Notes: a model not told the origin generated them from the sequence alone. Shown: positions 24,574 through 34,101, counted from the first letter of the stretch. The stretch: DNA of 64,000 nucleotides from Chryseobacterium senegalense (GCA_001403755.1 CYUH01000013.1:1-64000), one strand, 5' to 3'. Numbers and translations are program-made.

Positions 24574-24605
24574 CAAATCTAAGAAATATTGAAGTTGTGG
24601 GCAAT
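24574..24605 (-). promoter_or_regulatory. likely promoter of mdh
   Basis: On the minus strand ATTG (24602-24605), a 20-base spacer and TAGATTTG (24574-24581) fit the consensus with one mismatch in the upstream box. This leaves a leader of about 120 bases. Confidence 0.55.
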
Positions 24606-24717
24606 TCTAAATTTCGAATTTATTTATTTTATAAATGATCTTGGTTGATTTTTTATTACCCTACATCAATCGCATTCTCTTAATTCTTAATTACCTTTGT
24701 TAGAAATTATCCCTTAT

Positions 24718-25533
24718 ATGACTTTCACCGAACAACTCCATTTGGGCTATCAGAATAGGAAATTCGATATCGACAAGAGGAAAACCGAAGATTTTATCGA
24801 CCGCCTGTTTCGTTTTATCTTTTTTTTGGAATATCAGCGGTGCTCGGAAATTGAACTGATTGAGCAGCGGCTAAGTGACTTCAAAGCTGAATTTACCGAA
24901 ATTTTAGCTACGGTGAAGACAGAAAATGAAAAGGTGGAAAGTGATGTCTTTTTTGAAAAATTCCCCAAGATTTACCATGCACTGCAAAACGATGCGCAAT
25001 ATATTTTTGAAAACGATCCCGCTGCACAAAGTGTAGAAGAAGTGGTATTTTCCTATCCGGGATTTTTTGCAATCGCGATCTACCGACTTTCCCACGAACT
25101 TTTTAAAAACAAAATTCCGCTCATACCAAGAATCTGGACCGAATATGCCCACAGCAAAACCGGAATCGACATTCATCCCGGTGCAGAAATCGGTGAAAAT
25201 TTCTTTATCGACCACGGTACCGGAATCGTCATCGGCGAAACCACGGTCATCGGCAAGAAGGTGAAAATTTATCAAGGCGTAACTCTCGGTGCACTTTCGG
25301 TTACGAAAGATTTGCAGGATCAAAAACGCCATCCAACCATCGAAGATCATGTGGTGATTTACGCCAACGCAACCATTCTCGGCGGCGAAACCATCATCGG
25401 CGAAAACTCGCTCATCGGTGGAAATGTTTGGATCACCGAAAGTGTGGCACCAAATTCGGTGGTATTTCACAAAGGACAAGTCACGGTGAAGAACAAATTC
25501 CCGGGTAATGAACCCATAAATTTCATCATTTAA
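24718..25533 (+). CDS. cysE: serine O-acetyltransferase
   Basis: A 271-residue hexapeptide-repeat enzyme that acetylates serine for cysteine synthesis. The left-handed helix repeats cover about residues 145-240, with the conserved DIHPGAEIGENFFIDHG and the catalytic histidine region IDHGTGIVIGET. I take the ATG at 24718; a TTG at 24697 is in frame, but a perfect -7 box TACCTTTG (24692-24699) lies over it, so it would not be in the transcript. It is followed after 33 bases by cysK, and the two act in turn. Confidence 0.94.
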   Translation: MTFTEQLHLGYQNRKFDIDKRKTEDFIDRLFRFIFFLEYQRCSEIELIEQRLSDFKAEFTEILATVKTENEKVESDVFFEKFPKIYHALQNDAQYIFENDPAAQSVEEVVFSYPGFFAIAIYRLSHELFKNKIPLIPRIWTEYAHSKTGIDIHPGAEIGENFFIDHGTGIVIGETTVIGKKVKIYQGVTLGALSVTKDLQDQKRHPTIEDHVVIYANATILGGETIIGENSLIGGNVWITESVAPNSVVFHKGQVTVKNKFPGNEPINFII

Positions 25534-25566
25534 TTCAAATAAAATTTAAAATAAATAATTCAAATC

Positions 25567-26499
25567 ATGAAGATTAATAATGTTTTAGAAGCCATTGGAA
25601 ACACTCCACTCGTTAAAATCAATACTATTTTTGATAACAAGGTGGAAGTGTGGATGAAGCTGGAACGCCAAAATCCAGGCGGCAGCATCAAAGACAGAAT
25701 TGCACTCGCAATGATCGACAAAGCGGAAAGAGAAGGGAAAATTAATAAAAACACCCTAATTGTAGAACCCACTTCCGGAAACACCGGCGTTGGATTAGCA
25801 ATGGTCTGCGCGGTGAAAGGCTATCAGTTGGTTTTGGTAATGCCCGAAAGCATGAGTGTGGAACGCAGAAAACTCATGTCTTCTTACGGTGCTAAATTTG
25901 TGCTGACTCCAAGAGAACTCGGAACTTCCGGCGCAGTGAAAAAAGCTTTGGAAATGGCAGAAACTCTCGATAATGTTTGGATTCCTCAACAGTTCGAAAA
26001 CCAATCAAACCCGGAAATTCATCAGAAAACTACCGCCCAGGAAATTCTCAACGATTTCCCCGAAGGTTTCGATTATTTGATTACGGGCGTGGGAACCGGC
26101 GGCCACATCACCGGCGTTACGCAAGTTTTGAAACAACAGTTCCCGAACCTGAAAAGCTTCGCAGTGGAACCAAAAGATTCACCGGTAATTTCCGGAGGTA
26201 ATCCCGGTCCGCACCCATTACAAGGAATTGGAGCTGGGTTTATCCCAAAAGTTTTGAACACGGAAATTCTCGACGGAACCATTCAGGTGGAAAAAGAAGA
26301 AGCATACGAATTCACCAAAAAACTGGCAAAACAGGAAGGAATTCTCGCGGGAATCTCAACTGGAGCTTCTTTGGCGGCGATTAACAAAAAACTTTCCGAA
26401 ATTCCGGAAGGATCGAAAATTCTTACTTTCAATTACGATACCGGCGAAAGATATTGGTCTGTTGACGGACTTTTCGAGGAAAACGTTTTCGAATATTAA
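25567..26499 (+). CDS. cysK: cysteine synthase A
   Basis: A 310-residue PLP enzyme that turns O-acetylserine and sulfide into cysteine. The PLP lysine is K42 in [17 protein letters not shown] near residue 71 binds substrate, and the GTGGHITGV loop near 178 holds the phosphate. It is second in the cysE-cysK unit, and a terminator follows at once. Confidence 0.95.
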   Translation: MKINNVLEAIGNTPLVKINTIFDNKVEVWMKLERQNPGGSIKDRIALAMIDKAEREGKINKNTLIVEPTSGNTGVGLAMVCAVKGYQLVLVMPESMSVERRKLMSSYGAKFVLTPRELGTSGAVKKALEMAETLDNVWIPQQFENQSNPEIHQKTTAQEILNDFPEGFDYLITGVGTGGHITGVTQVLKQQFPNLKSFAVEPKDSPVISGGNPGPHPLQGIGAGFIPKVLNTEILDGTIQVEKEEAYEFTKKLAKQEGILAGISTGASLAAINKKLSEIPEGSKILTFNYDTGERYWSVDGLFEENVFEY

Positions 26500-26502
26500 A
26501 GC

Positions 26503-26532
26503 AAAAAAATCCTGTTTCGGCAGGATTTTTTT
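26503..26532. terminator. two-way terminator
   Basis: A perfect 12-bp stem AAAAAAATCCTG/CAGGATTTTTTT (26503-26514 with 26521-26532) with a 6-base loop sits between the converging cysK and Nei-like genes. Confidence 0.93.
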
Positions 26533-27265
26533 ATTTATAGAATTTCTGACATTTCGGGCAAATGTAAATTTTCGAGTCAGTTTGTGTGGACGCAGCGATC
26601 TGAATTTCGGTCTTATCTTTCGGACAAATTTTCTTCTCAAAAATCAATGCTTTGGAATTGACCTCATTATTTTTATAACTTTCAACAAGTTCATCTGCGA
26701 AATTCACAGCGCTTACGATGAGGTAGATCAGTTTTTTCTCAGGGATATTTTTAACCAAACTTTCGGGATGAATTTTTGCCTGATAAAGCGCTTCAGTTCT
26801 GATGAGATCGCCAATTCCTACAACAACATTTTTTTCCATCAAAGCATTTCCGATATTTTCTTCCGCGAAATATTGCTGAAGTTTGCTCAACGCCAATTCT
26901 CCATCAAATTTTTTATTTAAAATATCATTAGGAAATTGGAAATAATCATTTGGTTTTCCTTGATGAATTTTAGTTTCGCAGGAATAAAAATTGATCTCGG
27001 AATGTGGAAAATGCAAAGAAAAATCGGCGGCTGTTTTTTTAGTTTTGTTCACCAACATCGTTCCCGAATTCCCAAAATCAATACTTAGAAAGAAATCATT
27101 AAACACCAATAGCATCAAATTTCCAAAGGAATCCAGGTCTATAATTTTGGTAAAATCAATGGCAGAAAAATCGGTTTCCACCTTGCTAGAAGCACGCGAA
27201 ACGGTTTGCCCCTTGAATCGCTGCAATTTATTTTTAAGAAAAACCACGAAAGAACCTTCCTGCAT
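26531..27265 (-). CDS. Fpg/Nei-family DNA glycosylase, divergent
   Basis: A 244-residue protein shaped like the Fpg/Nei base-excision repair enzymes: N-terminal beta domain, then a helix-two-turn-helix segment with VVGIGDLIRTEALYQAKIHPES near residue 150 (family GIGNxYxxE-like), and a C-terminal zinc-finger region. Two key features are off. The catalytic proline after Met1 is a glutamine (MQEGS instead of MPEGP), and the zinc site shows CPKD instead of CxxC in its first half, keeping CPKC in the second. It may be a non-catalytic or changed enzyme. Confidence 0.8.
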   Translation of the reverse strand: MQEGSFVVFLKNKLQRFKGQTVSRASSKVETDFSAIDFTKIIDLDSFGNLMLLVFNDFFLSIDFGNSGTMLVNKTKKTAADFSLHFPHSEINFYSCETKIHQGKPNDYFQFPNDILNKKFDGELALSKLQQYFAEENIGNALMEKNVVVGIGDLIRTEALYQAKIHPESLVKNIPEKKLIYLIVSAVNFADELVESYKNNEVNSKALIFEKKICPKDKTEIQIAASTQTDSKIYICPKCQKFYK

Positions 27266-27298
27266 TTTTGCTGAATTTTAAGTTAAAGGATTGCTTTT

Positions 27299-28315
27299 TT
27301 ATTGTTCTTCTTCGAAATAAAGTCGGTAATATTTCCCTTTCTCATCTTGTCCGGTTTCGATGAGTTTTCGGTCGCCGTGAACGTAGATATGGAAGTTTTT
27401 ATCCAATTTTATGACACTTTTGAAACCTCGGCTTTGCTTCTTCACCGCCGCTTCACTTATGGCAAAATCTTCGGAAATGGAAACCTGCATTTCTTGTTCA
27501 TAATCGGATTTGAAGTTACTGAAACTTTCGATAACATTAGGATCTTCCAAAACTTCTTTGGTAAATTCATCAAAATCAAATGTTTCTTTTTCTTTGAAAA
27601 AATTGATGGATTTGTTCAGAAAATCGGCTTGGTCGGCTTTGGTTGTTTCAAATTCCTGGGGAAGTTGCTTGGTGATATATTCTTTGTAAACCGTGAGCGT
27701 TTCTTGGGTTTGAAAATATTCGTCGTCGCGCTGTTTTACTTTCAAGAAATCCTCGAACCAATAGTACATATCGCCATTTTTGTTGTTATCCACCACCGAA
27801 ACAGCATAACCTGTTTCTTTGCTGCTGTTGTAGATCAACGCGCCTTTATCCAGCTTAGAAAGCCCGATTCCGTAGTCTTTTTCGATTTCGAAAGCTTCAT
27901 TCTGAGGGAAAATTTTCAGGAAAGGATTCTTATTTTCGGTTTTGAAAATCCCGATAGAATCGATCTTGTTTCCGTCGGCATTTTCTTCGCCTTCAAAATA
28001 AACGATGAAGAGTTCGCCGCTTTGTACCCGCGGATTTTCAGCGATATCATACAAATGTTGCGCAATATTTTCCGCTTCGTAAACGAATTTGTTTTTGTCT
28101 TCAAAAATCTCGGAAACTGAGCTGTACACAGGATTATTGACCAAATAAGTGTCGCTGTAAAAACAAAACTGTTCCTCCGATTTGAAGGCTTTCAGAAAGA
28201 AATCTTCGAGTAATTCTTTCATGTCTTCCTCCAGTTGCAATTCTTCTTGGGAAAGGATTAAAGATTCCTGATTGATTCTGTTTCCTACTTTATGAACGAT
28301 AATTTTTGAGAGCAT
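27299..28315 (-). CDS. nucleoid-associated protein (NdpA/YejK family)
   Basis: A 338-residue cytoplasmic protein of the PF04245 nucleoid-associated family, judged from the N-terminal IIVHKVGNR segment, the central ELFIVYFEG block and the C-terminal FKSVIKLDKNFHIYVHG segment. The molecular role is not well settled; the E. coli member binds the nucleoid. A TATCTTTG box lies on the minus strand at 28338-28345 just before its start. Confidence 0.83.
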   Translation of the reverse strand: MLSKIIVHKVGNRINQESLILSQEELQLEEDMKELLEDFFLKAFKSEEQFCFYSDTYLVNNPVYSSVSEIFEDKNKFVYEAENIAQHLYDIAENPRVQSGELFIVYFEGEENADGNKIDSIGIFKTENKNPFLKIFPQNEAFEIEKDYGIGLSKLDKGALIYNSSKETGYAVSVVDNNKNGDMYYWFEDFLKVKQRDDEYFQTQETLTVYKEYITKQLPQEFETTKADQADFLNKSINFFKEKETFDFDEFTKEVLEDPNVIESFSNFKSDYEQEMQVSISEDFAISEAAVKKQSRGFKSVIKLDKNFHIYVHGDRKLIETGQDEKGKYYRLYFEEEQ

Positions 28316-28540
28316 TTTTAAATTTTAAATAAAGTTGCAAAGATATTCTAAAAGGCAGAAGCGAGAAAGTTTCCATGGAAAATTCCACAGAAAACATTTC
28401 ATTCAAAAAAATGGCTGATTTTAATGATAAAACTTTGAAAATGATGATTAGAAAACCGGTTTCTGTGCCTATTTTAAATTCGCATTTCAGGTTTTCGATA
28501 TGTATGATAGATTGTTCCATAATTTTAATTTAAATAAAAT

Positions 28541-28592
28541 GCAATCCGGCGGTTGCCATCTTCATCTACTCATTTTCTGTAGTTCCGGATTG
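28541..28592. repeat. intergenic inverted repeat
   Basis: CAATCCGG and CCGGATTG form the outer arms of an imperfect hairpin with an inner CTAC/GTAG pair. It lies in the 280-base gap before the oleate hydratase gene. The remaining bases of the gap are AT-rich, with irregular AACTTCTAAC-like repeats, and hold no gene I trust. Confidence 0.4.
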
Positions 28593-28726
28593 GGAAGGGT
28601 TTCTCGTAATTAAAAAGTCTGAAAAATTTAAACCTTAATCTGACCAAACATATTTCTAATTCTAACATATAATCTCCAATTTATAACATCTAACTTCTAA
28701 CTTCATACTTCTCACTTTTAATCACT

Positions 28727-28744
28727 TTTTGACAAATGTCAAAA
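28727..28744. promoter_or_regulatory. FNR-type operator upstream of oleate hydratase
   Basis: The palindrome TTTTGACA-AA-TGTCAAAA has perfect 8-bp arms; its core TTGAC-N4-GTCAA fits the Crp/Fnr-family site. It ends 20 bases before the -7 box, so it covers the place of the -33 box. The fourth gene of this cluster encodes a Crp/Fnr protein with an FNR-like recognition helix. Confidence 0.65.
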
Positions 28745-28764
28745 GATAAAAAAACCTGCGGTCA

Positions 28765-28772
28765 TACCTTTG
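28765..28772 (+). promoter_or_regulatory. -7 box of oleate hydratase
   Basis: TACCTTTG matches TAnnTTTG fully. No good TTTG lies at the usual distance; the palindrome sits there instead, which suits activation by a bound regulator. Confidence 0.65.
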
Positions 28773-28801
28773 AGTCATCATTAATCAACAAAAAATTAAT
28801 T

Positions 28802-30709
28802 ATGAATACAACCGAAAATCACAGAAAAGTAAATCATCAACCCGATGCAAGCCAAACGCGTCTACAGAATTTACCCACCAACACAATGCCTTTTCCGGAT
28901 CAGATTGGGAATTACCAAAGAAATATCGGACTTCCGAACGGCAAATTTAAGGACAGCAAGGTTTACATTGTCGGCAGCGGAATTGCCGGACTTTCTTCGG
29001 CCTATTATTTCATTCGCGACGGGCAAATTCCTGCCGGAAATATTACTTTTTTAGAGCAGCTCCATATTGAAGGCGGTTCTTTGGACGGCTCGGGAAACGC
29101 GGAAACGGGATACATCATTCGCGGTGGTCGTGAAATGGATTTTACCTACGAAAATTTCTGGGATATGTTTCAGGATATTCCCGCTTTGGAACTTCCGAAA
29201 CCTTATTCCGTGCTCGATGAATACCGTATTGTAAACGACAACGACCGCAACCATTCCAAAGCAAGGCTCATTCACAACAAAGGCGAAATAAAAGATTTCA
29301 GCAAATTCGGGCTCAATAAAAAAGACCAGTTGGCGGTGATGAAACTTTTGCTCGCGAAAAAAGAAGATTTGGACGATTTAACGATTGAAGATTGGTTTTC
29401 CGAAACCTTTTTGGAAAGTAATTTCTGGTGGTTTTGGCGCACTATGTTTGCTTTTGAAAACTGGCAAAGTTTACTGGAACTAAAACTCTATTTTCACCGT
29501 TTCCTTCACGCTATCGATGGTTTGAACGACCTTTCCTCGCTGGTTTTCCCGAAATACAACCAGTATGACACATTCGTAGTGCCTTTACGGAAACATTTAC
29601 AGGAACTCGGGGTTAAAATTCAGTTTGGAACCGTGGTGAAAGATTTGGATATTGAAATAAATGCTGACAAAAAAATCGTCAGAAACATTATCACGGAACA
29701 GAACGGTTCTGAAGTAAAAATTGCCGTACGCGAAAATGATTTTGTGATCGTCACTACCGGATCGATGACGGAAGATACACGCTACGGCGACAATGTTACG
29801 GCGCCATTGGTAGATTTTACCAAAGAAAATTCCGGCAAATCAAAAGGATGGACTGTTTGGAATAATCTGGCAAAAAAATCTAAAGTGTTTGGCAAACCTG
29901 AAAAATTCAATTCGGATGTTTCCAAATCGGCGTGGATGTCGGCAACGCTCACCTGCAAACCGTCTGCTTTCGTGGAAAAACTGAAAGAGTATTCGGTGAA
30001 CGATCCATATTCCGGCAAAACCGTTACAGGCGGTATTATTTCGATTACCGACAGCAATTGGGTGATGAGTTTTACCTGCAACAGACAGCCCCATTTCCCG
30101 AATCAGCCGGATGATGTTTTGGTCATCTGGGTGTATGCTTTACTGATGGACGAAAAGGGAAATTACGTTCAGAAAACAATGCCGGAATGCACCGGTAACG
30201 AGATTTTGGGAGAGTTGGCCTATCATTTAGGTATTGAAAATCAACTGGACAATATCATACAGAATACGATCGTGAAAACCACTTATATGCCGTATATCAC
30301 TTCGATGTTTTTACCGCGTGCAAAAGGTGACCGTCCACAGGTTGTACCCGAAGGTTGCGTGAATCTCGGACTGGTCGGACAGTTTGTGGAAACCAATAAC
30401 GACGTGGTTTTTACAATGGAAAGTTCGGTGAGAACAGCGAGAATTGCGGTTTATGAACTTCTTGACAGCAATAAACAGGTCCCTGATATCAATCCGTTGC
30501 AATACGACATCCGTCATTTGTTGAAAGCTGCCAACACTTTGAACGACGGCAAAGGTTTTCCGGGAAGCGGAATTCTGAACAAAGTTTTGAAGAATACCTA
30601 TTTTGAGCATATTCTGCCGGAAATTTCACACGACGAACACGATGGTTTTTTCGCGCAACAGTGGGACAAACTGAAAGGTCTCTTTGAGCATAAGCAAGAA
30701 GGGGCGTAA
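28802..30709 (+). CDS. ohyA: oleate hydratase
   Basis: A 635-residue FAD-dependent enzyme that adds water to the cis-9 double bond of oleate, giving 10-hydroxystearate, often to detoxify host or environmental fatty acids. Seen: the FAD loop [14 protein letters not shown] near residue 50 and EGGSLDGSG near 88, with the acidic catalytic region around [11 protein letters not shown]. The start is the ATG at 28802; a frame open from 28736 would begin before the -7 box. Three genes follow on the same strand. Confidence 0.95.
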   Translation: MNTTENHRKVNHQPDASQTRLQNLPTNTMPFPDQIGNYQRNIGLPNGKFKDSKVYIVGSGIAGLSSAYYFIRDGQIPAGNITFLEQLHIEGGSLDGSGNAETGYIIRGGREMDFTYENFWDMFQDIPALELPKPYSVLDEYRIVNDNDRNHSKARLIHNKGEIKDFSKFGLNKKDQLAVMKLLLAKKEDLDDLTIEDWFSETFLESNFWWFWRTMFAFENWQSLLELKLYFHRFLHAIDGLNDLSSLVFPKYNQYDTFVVPLRKHLQELGVKIQFGTVVKDLDIEINADKKIVRNIITEQNGSEVKIAVRENDFVIVTTGSMTEDTRYGDNVTAPLVDFTKENSGKSKGWTVWNNLAKKSKVFGKPEKFNSDVSKSAWMSATLTCKPSAFVEKLKEYSVNDPYSGKTVTGGIISITDSNWVMSFTCNRQPHFPNQPDDVLVIWVYALLMDEKGNYVQKTMPECTGNEILGELAYHLGIENQLDNIIQNTIVKTTYMPYITSMFLPRAKGDRPQVVPEGCVNLGLVGQFVETNNDVVFTMESSVRTARIAVYELLDSNKQVPDINPLQYDIRHLLKAANTLNDGKGFPGSGILNKVLKNTYFEHILPEISHDEHDGFFAQQWDKLKGLFEHKQEGA

Positions 30710-30713
30710 TTAT

Positions 30714-30760
30714 TTAACCTGAAAAACTTTAGAGGTCTTTAATACCTGTAAGGTTTTCTA
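30714..30760. repeat. imperfect intergenic hairpin
   Basis: AACCTG near 30717 and the later CTGTAAGGTT block pair around AGGTCTTTAATACCT, a pattern of the AACCTxxTAGGTT kind often scattered between genes in this group. It may be a weak terminator or a repeat. Confidence 0.35.
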
Positions 30761-30773
30761 AAATTTAAAAAAA

Positions 30774-31673
30774 ATGACAACAATAAAAAAAATCACCGTA
30801 GCCGGAAGCGGCGTTTTGGGTTCGCAGATTGCTTTTCAATCCGCACTGCACTGCTACGACGTGACCATTTACGACATCAACGCTGAGGCAATTGAAAAAT
30901 CCAAAAAACTGATTGACACTTTTCTGCCTCGATACAAATCGGACCTGCAGATTTCATCTGAAAAACTGGAAGAAGCCTATCAGAAACTGCAGTTTTCCAT
31001 CAGCCTTCAGGAAGCGGTTTCGGAAGCGGATCTTCTGATTGAAGCCATTCCGGAAAGTATCGGCATTAAAAAGGAATTTTACAGAAATTTATCCAAAATC
31101 GCCCCCGAAAAAACCATTTTTGCCACCAACACTTCCACACTCTTGCCGAGTTTATTGATGGATGAAACCGGAAGGCCGGAAAAATTTCTCGCTTTGCATT
31201 TCGCCAACGAAATCTGGAAACACAACACGGCGGAAATTATGGGCACCGAAAAGACCGATCCTGAAGTATTTGAAACGCTCGTGGGATTTGCCAAATCGAT
31301 CGGAATGATTGCGCTGCCACTGAAAAAAGAACAGCCTGGCTACATTCTCAACACGCTTTTGGTGCCGCTTCTGAGTTCGGGAATCACTTTATATGCGAAA
31401 GGCGTTGCGGACATTGAAACCATCGACAAAACCTGGATGCTCGGAACGGGTTCGCCAATCGGACCATTCGGAATTTTGGATGTGGTTGGTTTGGGAACCG
31501 TATACCACATTTTTAAAACCGAAGCGGAACGCTCAGGAAATGAGGAAAAAATGAAATTTGTCAACGTGCTGAAAAATCAGTTTATCGATGCCGGAAAACT
31601 TGGCGTTTCCAGCGGCGAAGGTTTTTATAAATATCCCAACCCGACTTTTCAGGGTAAAGACTTTTTGAAATAG
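30774..31673 (+). CDS. 3-hydroxyacyl-CoA dehydrogenase
   Basis: A 299-residue NAD enzyme with the Rossmann loop VAGSGVLGSQIAFQ at residues 9-22 and the catalytic histidine/glutamate block LALHFANEIW near 140. It converts a 3-hydroxyacyl-CoA to the 3-oxo form. Coming right after oleate hydratase, it could act on hydroxy fatty acyl chains, but the site of the hydroxyl (C10) differs, so the link is an inference. A second domain of the usual length follows. Confidence 0.88.
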   Translation: MTTIKKITVAGSGVLGSQIAFQSALHCYDVTIYDINAEAIEKSKKLIDTFLPRYKSDLQISSEKLEEAYQKLQFSISLQEAVSEADLLIEAIPESIGIKKEFYRNLSKIAPEKTIFATNTSTLLPSLLMDETGRPEKFLALHFANEIWKHNTAEIMGTEKTDPEVFETLVGFAKSIGMIALPLKKEQPGYILNTLLVPLLSSGITLYAKGVADIETIDKTWMLGTGSPIGPFGILDVVGLGTVYHIFKTEAERSGNEEKMKFVNVLKNQFIDAGKLGVSSGEGFYKYPNPTFQGKDFLK

Positions 31674-31695
31674 AAGTTTTCATTATTATAGAAAG

Positions 31696-31722
31696 AGCGT
31701 CCGTAAATTTCCGGGCGTTTTT
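31696..31722 (+). terminator. terminator after the dehydrogenase
   Basis: A GC-rich hairpin AGCGTCCG/CGGGCGTT (with one G-T pair) runs into seven T. It would cut or weaken read-through into the hydrolase gene. Confidence 0.6.
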
Positions 31723-31786
31723 TTGATTAATGTCAAAGCCAAATTTAAAAAGAAGCCGGAACTTTGCGATAACAAACAACTGGACA

Positions 31787-32785
31787 ATGAAAAAGAACTT
31801 TTTACTGCTGCTGATTTTCCTTTCGGGGTTGTTCTTCTCGCAGGAATATTTTCCGGATATTTTGGGAAACGGTTTCGAGCAGAAAACATTGAATTTTCCG
31901 AACGATTACGAAGGAAAAGTTACCGCAACTATCATCCGCAAAAAAGCGGAAATTCCGACCCATAAAGCAGTGTTGTATATTCACGGGTTTAACGATTATT
32001 TTTTTCAGGCGGAAATGGCTGAAAGATTCAATGAAAAGGGGTTTGACTTTTATGCTTTGGATTTAAGAAAATATGGGCGTTCATATTTGCCGCATCAAAC
32101 TTTTAATAATGTCAGAAATCTGGACGAATACAATGCCGAAATCGATGAAGCTTTAAAAATCATTGCTGCTGAAAATCATAACAAAATTCTTTTGGCAGGG
32201 CATTCAACCGGCGGCTTGATTACGACACGGTATATGAAATATCACCCTGAAAATCCGAACATTGCCGGACTTTGGGTGAACAGTCCGTTTTATGATTTCA
32301 ATATGGGGTTTCTGTCAAAAAAAATTGGAATTCCGATCATCAGCGGTTTGGGAAAACGTCATCCTGACACGAAAATTGGCGGCGGATTTTCCACTTTCTA
32401 CGGTGAAAGCCTGCATAAAGATTTTAAAGGCGAATGGAATTATGATTTAAAACTGAAACCCAATGCCAACGGGAAAGTGAATTTTGGCTTTATCCGTGCT
32501 ATTCACCGTGCACAGAAAGACATCCGCAACGCAGAACTCAAGGTTCCGGTATTGGTGATGCATTCTGAAAAATCGGGCTATCCAAAAGTCTGGAATGAGG
32601 AAGTGACTTCTACCGATATCATCCTGAACGTTAAGGATATTCATAAAAATGCTGAAAATTTTAGGGGGAATCTCACGATAATTCCCGTTAAAGGCGGCAT
32701 TCACGATTTGGTGCTTTCCAAAAAACCGGTGCGAGAAAAAGTATATGACGAACTTTTCAGTTGGCTACAGAAGATTAATTTTTAA
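31787..32785 (+). CDS. exported alpha/beta hydrolase
   Basis: A 332-residue serine hydrolase with a signal peptide (MKKNFLLLLIFLSGLFFSQ), the oxyanion segment YIHGFNDY near residue 64, and the nucleophile motif GHSTGG near 138. The closing HDLVLS holds the likely catalytic histidine. It resembles lysophospholipase or monoacylglycerol lipase-like proteins, which would fit release of fatty acids near an oleate hydratase. I chose the ATG of the signal peptide over the open frame from 31730. Confidence 0.8.
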   Translation: MKKNFLLLLIFLSGLFFSQEYFPDILGNGFEQKTLNFPNDYEGKVTATIIRKKAEIPTHKAVLYIHGFNDYFFQAEMAERFNEKGFDFYALDLRKYGRSYLPHQTFNNVRNLDEYNAEIDEALKIIAAENHNKILLAGHSTGGLITTRYMKYHPENPNIAGLWVNSPFYDFNMGFLSKKIGIPIISGLGKRHPDTKIGGGFSTFYGESLHKDFKGEWNYDLKLKPNANGKVNFGFIRAIHRAQKDIRNAELKVPVLVMHSEKSGYPKVWNEEVTSTDIILNVKDIHKNAENFRGNLTIIPVKGGIHDLVLSKKPVREKVYDELFSWLQKINF

Positions 32786-32812
32786 TAGTTTATTTTTAAT
32801 GTTTAGTTAGTG

Positions 32813-32846
32813 AATAATGCCTCAATTCTGGGGCATTATTTTTATT
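32813..32846 (+). terminator. terminator of the hydrolase gene
   Basis: A perfect 9-bp stem AATAATGCC/GGCATTATT (32813-32821 with 32832-32840) followed by a T-rich run. A -7 box TATTTTTG (32843-32850) for the next gene starts right after it. Confidence 0.75.
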
Positions 32847-32866
32847 TTTGTACAAATTGAATCCTG

Positions 32867-33427
32867 ATGACTTTTCCCGAAATCCTTGCCACATATATTA
32901 CGATCGATGATGATATCCGCAGTTTTCTAAACACCCAGACCGAAAAAATATCTGTGAAAAAGGGAACCGTTATCAGCGATCAAAACACGCTAAACCGCAA
33001 GGTGTATTTTGTAGAAAAAGGGCTTCTGCGCTCGTTTTATTTTGAAAAAGGAAAAGACATCACCACCAATTTTTACCCCGAAAACAGCATTCTCGCCAAT
33101 AAAGACACTATTTTTGAGAAAATTCCGGCACGGCATTCCATTGAAGCTATAGAAAACAGTGAGATTGTTTTTTTCCGTTACTCGAAAATGGAAGAGCTCT
33201 GCGAAACTTCGCTTACTATCGCCAATTTCAGCCGCCGTGTTTTGGGACTTTTGATGTCGAATATGGAAAGGCGCATCAATTCCTTGCAGTATATGACGGC
33301 AAAGGAAAAATATATTCAGCTTTTAGAAGATAACTCTGATATCCTTTTGCGTGCGCCGCTTGGGATGATAGCTTCCTATCTTGGCATTTCTCAGGAAACA
33401 CTTAGCAGGATAAGAAGTGAGGTTTAG
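32867..33427 (+). CDS. Crp/Fnr-family transcription regulator
   Basis: A 186-residue regulator with an N-terminal cyclic-nucleotide-binding-like beta roll (about 25-115) and a short C-terminal helix-turn-helix. The recognition helix reads ISQETLSRIR; the E..SR pattern is the one that FNR uses to read TTGAT/TTGAC half-sites. It has no N-terminal cysteine cluster, so it is not an oxygen sensor of the FNR kind; the signal is unknown. It is the likely reader of the palindrome at 28727. Confidence 0.85.
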   Translation: MTFPEILATYITIDDDIRSFLNTQTEKISVKKGTVISDQNTLNRKVYFVEKGLLRSFYFEKGKDITTNFYPENSILANKDTIFEKIPARHSIEAIENSEIVFFRYSKMEELCETSLTIANFSRRVLGLLMSNMERRINSLQYMTAKEKYIQLLEDNSDILLRAPLGMIASYLGISQETLSRIRSEV

Positions 33428-34000
33428 AAAATATATAAAACTACAGACAGAGATGGTATTTGAGTGACGGTGCGGAAAATAATTGTGCATTTTGTAAAGA
33501 TTTTATTCTTGCGTCTGCAGAATGCGAAGTTTCCTAAATAATGTATATTTACATTTTAGACGACGAAACCATTGCGGCTAAACAGCGGTTGTTTGGATTT
33601 CGATTGCATAATCAATACAATCCTGAACCGACCACCTGGAACTCTGCCCAAAACCGCCACATTCACCGCAAATATTAGGAATAATATAATCTTTTTCATG
33701 ACTTCTATCTTTATTTTGATGAAACAAAGGTAGAACCATAACCTATTGATTTAAAATGAAATAGAAATACAAATCAAGTTTATCGACCAACTGAAAGATT
33801 TCATCGACGAACGGAATTTGCATAAACTACCGATCATATAATTTTTAGGGATTTTATTAAACATAAGGCAACAGAAAGCGACGCTGAAACAGAAAGCGAT
33901 ATGCGTCACAAAATAAACCGCCGTAAACATATTGTGTACGACGGTTATGAATAATTACTCATGCATTTTAATACATGAGTCTTTTACACCATTATAGTCA
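33428..34000. other. decayed stretch with gene remnants
   Basis: No intact gene. Reading left, an ATG at 33699 (minus) opens a signal-peptide-like start MKKIILFLIFAVNVAVL that soon loses sense, with a perfect -7 box TACCTTTG (33725-33732) in front. Reading right, short frames such as MYIYILDDETIAAKQRL (33541), which looks like a response-regulator start, and FIDQLKDFIDERN (33785) are broken after 20-45 codons. A hairpin ACTCATG/CATGAGT lies near 33956-33980. Confidence 0.5.
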
Positions 34001-34068
34001 GCAATTTGTTCATCATCTTACTGTTTGCTTGACCTTGCGATTGATGTTCATTAGTGCTTTGTGCTTAT
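34001..34068 (-). pseudogene. remnant of a dnaK 3' end
   Basis: About three quarters of these 68 bases match the dnaK tail at 42095-42163, with a 24-base block (34021-34044) that differs at one base only and a one-base deletion. Read on the minus strand it gives a degraded copy of the Q-rich DnaK tail (HQSQGQANS against GQSQGQANS). The rest of dnaK is absent. Confidence 0.6.
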
Positions 34069-34101
34069 TTAAATATTCAAAAAAATGAGATCACCATAAA
34101 T

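Noticed and set aside
28290..28520. Minus-strand frame of 76 codons starting MEQSIIHIENLKCE, like a heavy-metal-associated domain
   Set aside because: Only the first 13 residues look right; the CxxC is missing, the rest shows no pattern and it overlaps the nucleoid-protein gene. It may be a remnant but I cannot support it.
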